Shown: piece by piece, positions 17,053 to 25,131 of the stretch | How positions within the stretch are numbered: position 1 is the first letter of the stretch | How the letters are laid out: each line of letters begins with the position of its first letter | NCBI RefSeq assembly: GCF_900182595.1 | Contig: NZ_FXTN01000005.1 | Location: 372,001-436,000 of the forward strand | Origin: Pedobacter westerhofensis | Lineage (GTDB): Bacteria; Bacteroidota; Bacteroidia; Sphingobacteriales; Sphingobacteriaceae | Direction: 5' to 3' | DNA: 64,000 nucleotides | The notes under the pieces: generated by a model | Database searches by the model: none | What the model was told of the DNA's origin: nothing | What the model saw: the letters and a program-made list of their open reading frames with translations, nothing else | Translations under genes and position numbers: made by a program

Positions 17053-17060
17053 TACGTTTG
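17053..17060 (+). promoter_or_regulatory. -7 element for dgkA-recO
   Basis: TACGTTTG is a full TAnnTTTG match, 17 bases before the dgkA ATG. There is no clear -33 element. Confidence 0.5.
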
Positions 17061-17077
17061 AGGCAACATAAAATGAT

Positions 17078-17425
17078 ATGCGAAGATTAATAAAAAGTTT
17101 TGGATATGCGGTATCAGGGATTATATATACTGCAAAAACACAAATGAACTTTAAGATTCACCTTAGCGCCATTCTTGCGGTAGGGCTTACCGGATATTAT
17201 GTTAAACTGTCGGCGGCAGAGTGGGCCTCCATTATCATGGCAATCGGACTGGTACTGGTGGCAGAACTGTTAAACACAGCAGTAGAGCTGCTGGTGGACC
17301 TGGTATCTCCGGGTTTTAATGCGCAGGCGGGCAAAGTGAAAGATATTGCCGCCGGCGCCGTGCTGGTGGCAGCAGGTATTTCTGTAGTGGTTGGGGCAAT
17401 CATTTTTATTCCAAAGCTGATCTGA
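17078..17425 (+). CDS. dgkA: Diacylglycerol/undecaprenol kinase DgkA family
   Basis: This small integral membrane kinase of 115 residues has three hydrophobic helices. The signature AELLNTAVELLVD (62-74) and KVKDIAAGAVLV (86-97) carry the catalytic and ATP/Mg-binding Glu, Asn and Asp residues of the family. It phosphorylates diacylglycerol or undecaprenol at the inner membrane; Bacteroidota members of this length resemble the undecaprenol-kinase branch. recO begins two bases after its stop, so the two are translated as one unit. Confidence 0.92.
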   Translation: MRRLIKSFGYAVSGIIYTAKTQMNFKIHLSAILAVGLTGYYVKLSAAEWASIIMAIGLVLVAELLNTAVELLVDLVSPGFNAQAGKVKDIAAGAVLVAAGISVVVGAIIFIPKLI

Positions 17426-17427
17426 CC

Positions 17428-18153
17428 ATGCTGCACAAAACCCGCGGTATCGTATTGAAAACTACATTATACAGTGAAAGCAGTGTGGTGGTGCAAATCT
17501 TTACGGCAAAATTTGGAATACAGTCTTACCTCATCAACGGGGTAAAAAGGCCAAAGGCAAAGATCAGGATGAACATGCTGCAGCCCCTGCACCTGGTGGA
17601 TATGGTGGTTTACCACAAGGCCAACACCAGCATCCAGCGCATTTCGGAACTTCGCCCTTCACCGGTTTTCCGTACAATCCCGTACGACATTATCAAAAGC
17701 ACGATCGTGATGTTTTTAAATGAGGTACTTTACAAAAGTATCCGTCAGCAAAATGCAGATGAAAATATATTCGATTATATTTTTAATGCCATATCCTGGT
17801 TTGACGAAACCGAAAATGCCGGCGCCAACTTTCACCTTGCATTCCTGTTAAAGCTTTCGCGCTTTCTGGGATTTGCCCCCAGTACCCAAACCAAAAGCGA
17901 CCAGAGTTATTTCGACCTGCAGGAGGGCGAATTTAAATCCCTTCCACCGATACATCCTTACTTTATAGAAAAAACGCCCGCAGTATTATTTATTTCCCTG
18001 TTCAATACCCCATTTGAAAAATTATCTGAAATAAAAATAGATAACAGTACACGGAGACTCATCCTGGATAAGATACTGGTTTACTACACCTTACACACCG
18101 CCTCCTTTGGTGAAATAAAATCCCATCAGGTGCTCGAAGATGTGTTATCATAA
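17428..18153 (+). CDS. recO: DNA repair protein RecO
   Basis: RecO acts in the RecFOR pathway, loading RecA on SSB-coated single-stranded DNA. The 241-residue protein starts with the OB-fold segment TRGIVLKTTLYSESSVVVQI, typical of RecO, followed by SYLINGVKR. The C-terminal helical region lacks the zinc-binding cysteines seen in some RecO proteins, as is usual in Bacteroidota. It lies two bases after dgkA and is followed by the tRNA promoter. Confidence 0.92.
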   Translation: MLHKTRGIVLKTTLYSESSVVVQIFTAKFGIQSYLINGVKRPKAKIRMNMLQPLHLVDMVVYHKANTSIQRISELRPSPVFRTIPYDIIKSTIVMFLNEVLYKSIRQQNADENIFDYIFNAISWFDETENAGANFHLAFLLKLSRFLGFAPSTQTKSDQSYFDLQEGEFKSLPPIHPYFIEKTPAVLFISLFNTPFEKLSEIKIDNSTRRLILDKILVYYTLHTASFGEIKSHQVLEDVLS

Positions 18154-18168
18154 AAATATGAGAAAAGT

Positions 18169-18199
18169 TTTGCGTTTTTAAATTAGACGTGTATATTTG
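18169..18199 (+). promoter_or_regulatory. Full Bacteroidota promoter for the tRNA-Val pair
   Basis: TTTG (18169-18172), a 19-base spacer and TATATTTG (18192-18199) match the consensus TTTG-N19-TAnnTTTG exactly. Transcription should begin near 18205, about 55 bases before the first tRNA. Confidence 0.85.
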
Positions 18200-18260
18200 C
18201 ACTCCCAACAACGGGGAACAGCTTGCTCAGCTGGCCGGATGGCGAAAGAGCAGAACCAAG

Positions 18261-18335
18261 GGGAGATTAGCTCAGCTGGTTCAGAGCACCTGCCTTACAA
18301 GCAGGGGGTCACTGGTTCGAACCCAGTATCTCCCA
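18261..18335 (+). tRNA. tRNA-Val (anticodon TAC), copy 1
   Basis: A full cloverleaf of 75 bases can be drawn: acceptor GGGAGAT with ATCTCCC, D-arm GCTC/GAGC, anticodon stem CCTGC/GCAGG with loop CTTACAA (anticodon TAC, valine), T-arm ACTGG/CCAGT with TTCGAAC, discriminator A. The next three bases are CCA, so the 3' end is encoded in this copy. It is followed by a weak terminator at 18344. Confidence 0.97.
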
Positions 18336-18343
18336 CCAAATAG

Positions 18344-18370
18344 CCCTTCAGATCCATTTGAGGGGTTTTT
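18344..18370 (+). terminator. Hairpin after tRNA-Val copy 1
   Basis: CCCTTCA pairs with TGAGGGG (one G-T pair) and is followed by five T. It is moderate in strength and may allow read-through into copy 2. Confidence 0.6.
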
Positions 18371-18417
18371 ATTTGAAAAACAGCAGTCATGCTGAACAGA
18401 AAAATGACAGAACCAAG

Positions 18418-18492
18418 GGGAGATTAGCTCAGCTGGTTCAGAGCACCTGCCTTACAAGCAGGGGGTCACTGGTTCGAACCCAGTATCTCCCA
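18418..18492 (+). tRNA. tRNA-Val (anticodon TAC), copy 2
   Basis: This copy is identical to the first over all 75 bases. The identity also extends about 10 bases upstream (CAGAACCAAG), showing a recent tandem duplication with a 157-base period. After the discriminator A the sequence is CTA, so CCA must be added by the tRNA nucleotidyltransferase. Confidence 0.97.
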
Positions 18493-18496
18493 CTAC

Positions 18497-18531
18497 AAAA
18501 TCCGCTTTTCTTATAGAGAAGCGGATTTTTT
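18497..18531 (+). terminator. Strong terminator after tRNA-Val copy 2
   Basis: The stem AAAATCCGCTT and AAGCGGATTTT, closed further by TTC/GAG-type pairing, is followed by six T. Confidence 0.85.
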
Positions 18532-18536
18532 GCTTC

Positions 18537-18674
18537 TCAGCATACTTGCCACCCGCAGCATCAGGAAATAAGGGATCGGGTGAACTTTACACACCCAAAT
18601 GGAGTGAGAAAATTTTTGAAGAGTGGAAAGGTGTAATGATCAGAAAGGGAGACTATCTGCATGCACTATTATAG
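18537..18674 (+). pseudogene. Possible short coding remnant downstream of the tRNA genes
   Basis: One frame stays open to TAG at 18672 and reads like real protein: GELYTPKWSEKIF then EEWKGVMIRKGDYLHALL. There is no usable start before it except an internal ATG, so it looks like the C-terminal end of a lost gene. I do not recognise the family. Its position directly after duplicated tRNA genes fits debris of an integration event, which is inference. Confidence 0.3.
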
Positions 18675-18692
18675 ATAGCATACATTATACCA

Positions 18693-19550
18693 TTAATAAT
18701 AAATAGCCCTGTCCAAGTTGTAGTTATAGTAACAGTCCAGCAGAAACTCTTCATACCGGTCTACAATCGTTTCCCAGTTAAACTGGTCTTTCAGCTTCTT
18801 CAGATCGTTATTCACCATCCTTTTTTCAATTTCCATGCGCTGCATCGTTTCCACAAGATATCGTACTTCACTGGCACTGGAAGGATAAAACGCATCAGTA
18901 TCTATCACAGATTTATGAAAGGGCTTGTGCTGAGGCGCAGTTCCCGGCATCAGTAAAAAGTAATCGTCCCTGAATACTTCAGAGCGGTCGAACTGTTCCC
19001 GCCAGCCCATTTCAAAAAACAGATCGGCACCATAGGGAATATATTTACTTTCAATATGATATTTATCCTGTAAGCAGGTCTGCCGCAGCATCGAATTGAC
19101 TACATAATACTGACTGTGTTTCACCGCCATTTTTTCTGCATACCGCATAAAGGCCATAACAGGCCGCGTGTATTTCTCCCTTTTCCATTCCAGTCCGCCC
19201 ATATGCGTGATGATAGCACTTTTTGGAGGGTATAGTCTGCCCCACAGAGAATTCCTGGAGTAATCCATCAGCATGATCACATCATAGTTTCTTTTTCGGG
19301 CATCCAGAAGGCAATTGAGTTCATAAATAAACTGGCCAAAGATACCCGGCAGGTATCCGGGTTCATAACAGCACCTGATTTCTACACCATTCCAGCTACC
19401 CGCCGTATAGGGATGACTGTGCGTATTATATACAGTGACTTCATGCCCCCTCTTCACTAAACCGGCAGATACGTACTCTGAGATATGTTCAGACCGTCCA
19501 TAGTAATTTGGGATACCACGGGTGCCTAATAGTGCTACTCTTAATTTCAT
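18693..19550 (-). CDS. DUF1972/GT4 glycosyltransferase with apparent internal deletion
   Basis: The N-terminal 200 residues follow the DUF1972 glycosyltransferase pattern (VALLGTRGIPNYYGRSEHIS, then THMGGLEWKR near 116-125 and IPYGAD at 171-176). The C-terminus (PFHKSVIDTDAFYPSSASEV, about 210-229) matches the end of the same family. Family members are usually about 360-380 residues and have the nucleotide-sugar-binding domain with an HGHS-type motif between these parts. Here residues 200 to 208 join them directly, so most of that domain is missing in frame. The protein is probably inactive as a glycosyltransferase. It stands alone near tRNA genes and a SusD gene. Confidence 0.65.
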   Translation of the reverse strand: MKLRVALLGTRGIPNYYGRSEHISEYVSAGLVKRGHEVTVYNTHSHPYTAGSWNGVEIRCCYEPGYLPGIFGQFIYELNCLLDARKRNYDVIMLMDYSRNSLWGRLYPPKSAIITHMGGLEWKREKYTRPVMAFMRYAEKMAVKHSQYYVVNSMLRQTCLQDKYHIESKYIPYGADLFFEMGWREQFDRSEVFRDDYFLLMPGTAPQHKPFHKSVIDTDAFYPSSASEVRYLVETMQRMEIEKRMVNNDLKKLKDQFNWETIVDRYEEFLLDCYYNYNLDRAIYY

Positions 19551-19630
19551 CGCTTGCTTGGATTACAATGATCATAACCGGAATTACAATATCATCACGA
19601 ATAAAAGCAGTAAATGGTTGCCCCTGGGGT

Positions 19631-19670
19631 GGAAAATAAAAAATCCCGGAGAACAAATTCTCCGGGATTT
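19631..19670 (-). terminator. Terminator of the first SusCD unit
   Basis: A perfect 13-bp stem (AAATCCCGGAGAA, loop CAAA) lies downstream of the SusD gene on the minus strand and is followed there by a T-rich run. Confidence 0.88.
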
Positions 19671-19722
19671 ATGATGAATATCCCAGTTTATGCAAACAGG
19701 GGATTCAGAAATTTACAGGGTG

Positions 19723-21189
19723 TTAATTCACATCCCAGAAAAGCTTGGTTGTCACAAGGTCGCCACCGATTGCTGCAGCAGCTTCTGCTCTTTTGCTGCC
19801 ATTCAACGTTTGCTCATTAATAGGATAGATCAGACGTACCGGGATAGATAAACCAGCTGGTACACTTTGTCCCGGAGGCGCTGTTGCTGCAGTTGGAGGT
19901 AAAAGTTTAGGGAAGTCCAAGCGTCTCCATTCAGTCCAGCTTTCATAACCGCGGTTGTATAAGGCAATCCATTTCTGGATACCAATTGATTCTTTGTAAT
20001 TCGCAGATGCTGTGGTAAAAGCCACATCAGGACGTGCAAGGTAAACCGCAGCCTGTGCTGCTGTACCGCCCCAGTAAACAATAGATGCAGTAACTGCATT
20101 ATTGTAATGCTGCTCTGGTGTTCCCGGCACTGTAAATCCTCTTCTGCCTGCTTCTGCCAGTCCGAATTCCGTTTCAGGATAATCCATCAGCAAAGCTTCG
20201 AAATCATATGCCGAAATTTTGGCCGACATGGTGGAGAAGTTAGAATAAGAGTTAGTAAACCCATAAAAACCACCAATATATGCTCCGCCAACCGTAGTAA
20301 AGAAGCCCGGGCGGCGTGGATCTGCCAATGCATTCATCTTATCAACAAGCGCCTGTGCAGCAATATAATCCGTTCTGGTAGTCAATGCTTTGTTGGCATT
20401 TGTAGAGATCGGGTTATTGTTTGGTGTAGACAGCGTGTAAGGGAAACGTGCATTATCTGTAGCATCTGCAAAAACATTCGTTGCTGCTGCTTCGATAACC
20501 GTTTTAGCTTTCGCAGGATCTTTGTCAGCAATGATTAAACCTAACCTCAGTTTTAAGGCATTCCCAAACTTAATCCAGCTGGCAATAGGCGCTGCTTTAG
20601 CGCTATACAACAAATCTGCTGTACCGAAACCTGCTGCTGCCGGTTTGAATCCTGCAAGCGCTGCATCCAGGCGCACAAGAAGGTCGGCATAGATCGTAGC
20701 TGCATCATCATACTTTGGCTGCACATTGGCGATATTCAACGATTCTGAGTAAGGGATGTTACCGAAGGTGTTTACCAAAGTAGACCATGCCAGTACTTCC
20801 ATTACGCCAATCTGTGCAAGCTGATTAGCTTTTACATCTGCATTTAGTAAGGGATCAGCATTAGCGACTTTCTTAGCCTCCTGAAGATCGCTCAGGACGT
20901 CTTTGTAAATGGCCGACCAAAAGGCCTGAGGCAATGTTCGTGCTGTTAAATTGTATCTCGGTTCATCAAGGTACTCTGTAGTTGTCCACTGCTGGACGTA
21001 AAAACGGAAAACATTTGTATTTACACTCGGGCTCGTCAGTACGTCTGCAAAACTTTTTTGTGCGGCTGTAAACAGCGTGGCAGCAGGCACAACAGTTGCC
21101 TTCTTCTGGTCAATATTATATTCATCCAGGTTTTTCGCACAAGAGCTTAAAAGCACTGCTGCGACTAAAACGCTATATATTTTTCTCAT
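19723..21189 (-). CDS. SusD/RagB-type nutrient-binding lipoprotein, pair 1
   Basis: This 488-residue lipoprotein has a lipobox (LLSSC, Cys17) and is placed on the cell surface as a lid over its SusC partner. It resembles the SusD-like_2 subgroup: an N-terminal LDEYNIDQKKATVVPAATLF, TPR-like helices in the middle, and a C-terminal block (GIQKWIALYNRGYESWTEW, RRLDFP) shared with the second SusD here. It is nine bases downstream of susC 1. The nutrient is unknown; no hydrolase gene lies next to it. Confidence 0.92.
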   Translation of the reverse strand: MRKIYSVLVAAVLLSSCAKNLDEYNIDQKKATVVPAATLFTAAQKSFADVLTSPSVNTNVFRFYVQQWTTTEYLDEPRYNLTARTLPQAFWSAIYKDVLSDLQEAKKVANADPLLNADVKANQLAQIGVMEVLAWSTLVNTFGNIPYSESLNIANVQPKYDDAATIYADLLVRLDAALAGFKPAAAGFGTADLLYSAKAAPIASWIKFGNALKLRLGLIIADKDPAKAKTVIEAAATNVFADATDNARFPYTLSTPNNNPISTNANKALTTRTDYIAAQALVDKMNALADPRRPGFFTTVGGAYIGGFYGFTNSYSNFSTMSAKISAYDFEALLMDYPETEFGLAEAGRRGFTVPGTPEQHYNNAVTASIVYWGGTAAQAAVYLARPDVAFTTASANYKESIGIQKWIALYNRGYESWTEWRRLDFPKLLPPTAATAPPGQSVPAGLSIPVRLIYPINEQTLNGSKRAEAAAAIGGDLVTTKLFWDVN

Positions 21190-21198
21190 GGTGTGTGT

Positions 21199-24100
21199 TT
21201 ATAATCTAAATTTAACATTGAACCCTACAGTTCTTACAGCAGGATAAGATCCGCTCTGGTATCCCTGAACGTTACCAGAACCCAGTCCGTCTTCAGGATC
21301 TGCGAATGGTACATTTTTGTGGATGATCCAAAGGTTACGTCCAACCAGGGAAACATCAATTCCTTTAAATGCACGCAGTTTGCTCACCAGTTTCTGTGGC
21401 AGGGAATAACCCAGAGCCACCTCTCTCAGTTTCACATAACCTGCATCATAGATCGTTGAGGCACGCGGAGGATTGTTTGGATATCCGTACGCAGAATTTG
21501 TTGAATTTGAAACATCAATACGTTTCGTATTCGCTGAGCCATCAGCAAGTACGCCCGGTAAGATGATACCACCGCCCGTAGCCAGTGAATTTCTTACAGG
21601 ATTGCCCAGGTCGTTTGTACCCGCAGTATTTGGATATAAACCAGTTCCCTGACCATACCATTGGTCAAGAGACCACAGGTCACCACCTTTACGGATATCG
21701 ACAAGGAAGTTCAGTGAAAGGTTTTTGTACTTGAATGTATTTCCGATACCGCCCATCCAGTCGGCATTCGGATCACCGATAACTTCTGCAGAACTTGCTG
21801 TTGCTGCATAATAACCATTGGCATTAACTACCTTCTGGCCATTGTTATAAACGTAATTTGTTCCTTTGATCACACCATAAGGCTGACCTATTGCAGCGTT
21901 ATAGGTAACTGCTCCTGACAGAGACAGTGTATTCAGCTCGATATTCTGTACATCTGCATACAATGAAAGAACCTTGCTCTTATTTTTAGACCAGTTCAGG
22001 TTCAATGTCCAGGCAAAATCCCTGGTTTTAACAGGAATAAGGAAAGCCGAAAGCTCTATACCTTTGTTTTGAACTTCACCCGCATTTACATATAATTTCA
22101 GGAAACCTGTAGCCGTAGTCACGGATACCGGAGTAATCTGATCTACAGTATTGGTTTTGTATAAGGTTACGTCGAAACCAAAACGGCTGTTCAGGAATGC
22201 CGTTTCGATACCACCCTCAATACTTTTTGTACGCTCAGGTTTAAGTGCACCATTGTTTTTTGTATCCGAAACAGAGAACATTGGAATAGATCCAAATGCA
22301 GTTGGTTTGGTATACGTATCATATATACTCAGGTTTGGTGCATCATTACCAACCTCTGCGTAGTTTAACCTTACTTTACCATAAGATAACCATTTCAAAT
22401 CTTTCAATACATTGGAGAATACAAAACTTCCAGCAACTGAAGGATACCAGAAAACGTTGTTGTTTGTAGGAAGAGTTGTAGACTGATCCCTTCTCACTGT
22501 TGCATCAACAAATACCAGGTCTTTGTAACCGAATGTTGTGCTGGCAAAATAACCATCAACCGCTTTCCTTTCATATCTCTCTACCGGAGCCTCAATCGGG
22601 CTTACAGAGTTTGATAATGAATATAATCCCGGAACGGTAAGTCCGCCATTAGTTTTCGCATAGATATTGGTTAACCTGCTGCGGCGCAGGTTGGCACCCA
22701 GCAATCCTTTGAAAGAGATATCTTTGGTAATGTTCTTGTTGAAATTCAACAACAGGTCAAAGTTGGTTTCTGCAAATGTCCCGTTGGTACGTGCATAAGC
22801 AGGAAGTGCAGTAGATCCTACAGCGATATGTTCTTCCTGAAGATCCGAAGTACCATCGTAAGATACACGTCCGATCACGTCAAACCAGTCGTTTACTTTA
22901 TAGTTTAAAGCAGTATTACCAAAGAAATGGTCCCTCGTATCATTTGCTACGTTCTGGTAACGGTTAAAATAAGGGTTGTCCGCATAAATTGGTTTAGTAC
23001 CTGTAGCATCGCCCCAGTTCCAGCTCACATTTTTACTGTTTCTGTTATACGCCTCTTCAAGCTCTTTGATATCAGCACCAACGTTCCACCACTGACGGAA
23101 GCCCTGGTTAGGGTTCAGTCCGCTGTAACCTGTTCCATAACGGCCCAAACCGTCAATTTTAGAATAGTTTGCTGAAGCAGACACCGTTAAGTTTTTGGCC
23201 ATTTCATACGATCCGCCAAAATTGAAAAGGTTCTTCGTGATTTTACTGTTTGGTAAAACACCTTTCTCATCATTCCGGGTATATCCCACTTTAAATGTAC
23301 CTTTTTCACCTCCGCCATCAATGCTCACACTTTGATTAGATGTTACCGCAGTTTCATAGAAGGTATCCGGGCCATTGGCCGCCGCAACCCAGGGAGTCGC
23401 TTTCTGATAATTTGGAGAGAAAGGATCCAAAGCTGACCATTGGTAAACCAGCAGGTTCGGATCAAATTTTGGCCCGTATGAAGCATCCGAGCTGAACTGC
23501 GGAGTCATCACTTTTCCAGTACCAAAAACGTCCCTGTACCAGAAACCGGCAGTTGGAACCGGATTGCCTGTACCATCTGTTGCCGGAGAGTTATAACCCT
23601 GTCCGTATTCTTTCTGGTAAGTAGGGAAAGTAGATTTATCGATTTTGCCAAAGGTTACACCAGTATTTACGGTGATGTTTGTAGAATTTTTACTTCCTTT
23701 CTTGGTCGTGATGATGATCACACCATTGGCAGCTCTTGACCCATACAATGCTGTTGCTGCTGCACCTTTAAGGACAGTCATTGACGCCACATCGTCAGGA
23801 TTGATATCTGATGCCGCATTACCATAATCATAACCCGCACGACCTGTACTTTGGTTTTCTGTGTTTGCCGTTGCGTTGCTCACAGGAACCCCATCAATTA
23901 CAAACAATGCCTGGTTGCCCTGGGTAATGGATTTTGAACCACGGATAACAACGTTTGTTGATCCGCCCATGGCGTTGCTTCTTTTGATATCCAAACCGGC
24001 AACTTTACCGCCCAGTGAGTTAACAAGGTTTATATCCCTGGTCCTGGTGATCTCTTCGGCTTTTAATTCCTGGGCAGCAAATGGCAGCTCATTCTTTTTC

Positions 24101-24441
24101 CGGGAGATTCCCAGAGCCGTTACAACAACCTGTTCCAGTTGCTGTGAATCTTCAGCCAGAGAAACATTGATCCTGTTTGAAGCAGGAATAGCAACGCTCT
24201 GCATCAGATAACCGATAAAAGATACGTCGATTGTAGTGGCAGTCTGTGGCACTGTAAGCGAAAATTCTCCGCTGGCGTTAGACATTGCACCCTGTTTTAA
24301 GCCTTTAACACGAATGGTAACGCCGGGAAGTGGTTGTCCGTCGGCTTTTGAAGTCACTTTACCCGTGACAGTTTTGTCTTGTGCATTTGCTCCTATGGCA
24401 AAAAGCAGGAAGACAAAACAAATTAGTAGTTGTTTTGTCAT
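21199..24441 (-). CDS. SusC/RagA-type TonB-dependent outer membrane transporter, pair 1
   Basis: This 1080-residue transporter has a signal peptide (1 to about 20), a carboxypeptidase-regulatory-like domain (VTGKVTSKADGQPLPGVTI, about 24-100), a TonB plug (about 105-250, ending GVIIITTKKGS) and a 22-strand barrel with a terminal aromatic/Arg strand (VGFNVKFRL). It takes up oligomers too large for porins, powered by TonB. It forms a unit with the SusD gene and diverges from the second SusCD pair. No anti-sigma or hybrid two-component gene is adjacent. Confidence 0.94.
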   Translation of the reverse strand: MTKQLLICFVFLLFAIGANAQDKTVTGKVTSKADGQPLPGVTIRVKGLKQGAMSNASGEFSLTVPQTATTIDVSFIGYLMQSVAIPASNRINVSLAEDSQQLEQVVVTALGISRKKNELPFAAQELKAEEITRTRDINLVNSLGGKVAGLDIKRSNAMGGSTNVVIRGSKSITQGNQALFVIDGVPVSNATANTENQSTGRAGYDYGNAASDINPDDVASMTVLKGAAATALYGSRAANGVIIITTKKGSKNSTNITVNTGVTFGKIDKSTFPTYQKEYGQGYNSPATDGTGNPVPTAGFWYRDVFGTGKVMTPQFSSDASYGPKFDPNLLVYQWSALDPFSPNYQKATPWVAAANGPDTFYETAVTSNQSVSIDGGGEKGTFKVGYTRNDEKGVLPNSKITKNLFNFGGSYEMAKNLTVSASANYSKIDGLGRYGTGYSGLNPNQGFRQWWNVGADIKELEEAYNRNSKNVSWNWGDATGTKPIYADNPYFNRYQNVANDTRDHFFGNTALNYKVNDWFDVIGRVSYDGTSDLQEEHIAVGSTALPAYARTNGTFAETNFDLLLNFNKNITKDISFKGLLGANLRRSRLTNIYAKTNGGLTVPGLYSLSNSVSPIEAPVERYERKAVDGYFASTTFGYKDLVFVDATVRRDQSTTLPTNNNVFWYPSVAGSFVFSNVLKDLKWLSYGKVRLNYAEVGNDAPNLSIYDTYTKPTAFGSIPMFSVSDTKNNGALKPERTKSIEGGIETAFLNSRFGFDVTLYKTNTVDQITPVSVTTATGFLKLYVNAGEVQNKGIELSAFLIPVKTRDFAWTLNLNWSKNKSKVLSLYADVQNIELNTLSLSGAVTYNAAIGQPYGVIKGTNYVYNNGQKVVNANGYYAATASSAEVIGDPNADWMGGIGNTFKYKNLSLNFLVDIRKGGDLWSLDQWYGQGTGLYPNTAGTNDLGNPVRNSLATGGGIILPGVLADGSANTKRIDVSNSTNSAYGYPNNPPRASTIYDAGYVKLREVALGYSLPQKLVSKLRAFKGIDVSLVGRNLWIIHKNVPFADPEDGLGSGNVQGYQSGSYPAVRTVGFNVKFRL

Positions 24442-24543
24442 TGATTTAGGTTTAATAAATAATTAATAGTCTCGCAATATATATTTTTTAGAATATAATG
24501 GCTAATTTTTTCTACATATAGCTGCACTTTGTTTCATCTGAGA

Positions 24544-24551
24544 CAAAATTA
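24544..24551 (-). promoter_or_regulatory. -7 element for SusCD unit 1
   Basis: The minus strand reads TAATTTTG, matching TAnnTTTG, about 100 bases before the SusC start. There is no clear -33 match. Confidence 0.4.
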
Positions 24552-24807
24552 TAGAGAATAAAACAACTAAAAAATCGGCTTTCCTGATTATCTAAATTAA
24601 CTATTTGCACAAATCAGCTATTTCATTCGTTATTTTTCTTAATACTCATTCTTTAGGGAAAATCAACAGATAAATTCAATAATACAGGCCATTTTTTTTG
24701 ATAAATTTCAATCTAGTACATAAAATAGTTGAAAAATTAATGCTGGCTACAATCATCATCAAAAAGCAAGGAAATCAATAAACACTATAGGATTAGTAGA
24801 TTATTAT

Positions 24808-24815
24808 TATATTTG
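24808..24815 (+). promoter_or_regulatory. -7 element for the leader frame and SusCD unit 2
   Basis: TATATTTG matches TAnnTTTG. It would give a leader transcript that includes the whole Cys-rich short frame before susC 2. There is no clear -33 match. Confidence 0.5.
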
Positions 24816-24898
24816 CACAATAATTAACCTCCTCATTTATTTTTTACGTATTTAGAAAGACCAGGTCTAAGGTTAATACTTTACAACTCATCATTAAA

Positions 24899-24997
24899 AT
24901 GAAAACAAAAATTACCAAATCAAGAACGAGCAATTCTTCCATTCTGGTCCACAACCACTCACATCGCTGTTGTTGCCATCTCATGTCCTGTTCCTAA
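24899..24997 (+). CDS. Putative 32-residue Cys-rich leader peptide
   Basis: This short frame starts at ATG about 84 bases after a promoter-like element and encodes a basic, Ser/Asn-rich N-terminus (MKTKITKSRTSNSS), then His-rich HNHSHR and a Cys-Cys-Cys-His run, and ends SCS. The Cys codons TGT TGT TGC lie at 24968-24976. A small hairpin (CTGTT, loop CCT, AACAG) overlaps the stop codon. By analogy with the cysteine-responsive upstream frames with Cys triplets described in mycobacteria, it could sense cysteine supply and control susC 2. No typical Shine-Dalgarno is seen, which is common in this phylum. Function is inference. Confidence 0.5.
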   Translation: MKTKITKSRTSNSSILVHNHSHRCCCHLMSCS

Positions 24998-25131
24998 CAG
25001 CAATTCTCCGCAAACCCAGTAAAATTTAAAATTCATCATTACCAGGTTCAGATTTTGCATCGCTATACGGCTCAAATCCATTTGGAAGCCAGTTGCGGAT
25101 CAGAAAAGAACACAACCATTAATTTAGTCAT

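Larger units (their letters stand above)
24442..25131. other. 690-base divergent control region between two SusCD units
   Basis: This very AT-rich region carries a minus -7 element (24544-24551), a plus -7 element (24808-24815) and, within the roughly 310-base rightward leader, a short reading frame with a Cys triplet (24899-24997). Small hairpins are possible near the short frame's stop codon. No other gene was seen. Confidence 0.6.

Noticed and set aside
18189..18395. Open frame across the first tRNA-Val gene
   Set aside because: It runs through a complete tRNA gene and its promoter; the tRNA explains the sequence.
24477..24551. Eleven-residue frame (starts MKQSAAICRK) on the minus strand before susC 1
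   Set aside because: It is very short, has only one Cys and no repeated codon or hairpin, so it is not comparable to the Cys-rich leader on the other side.
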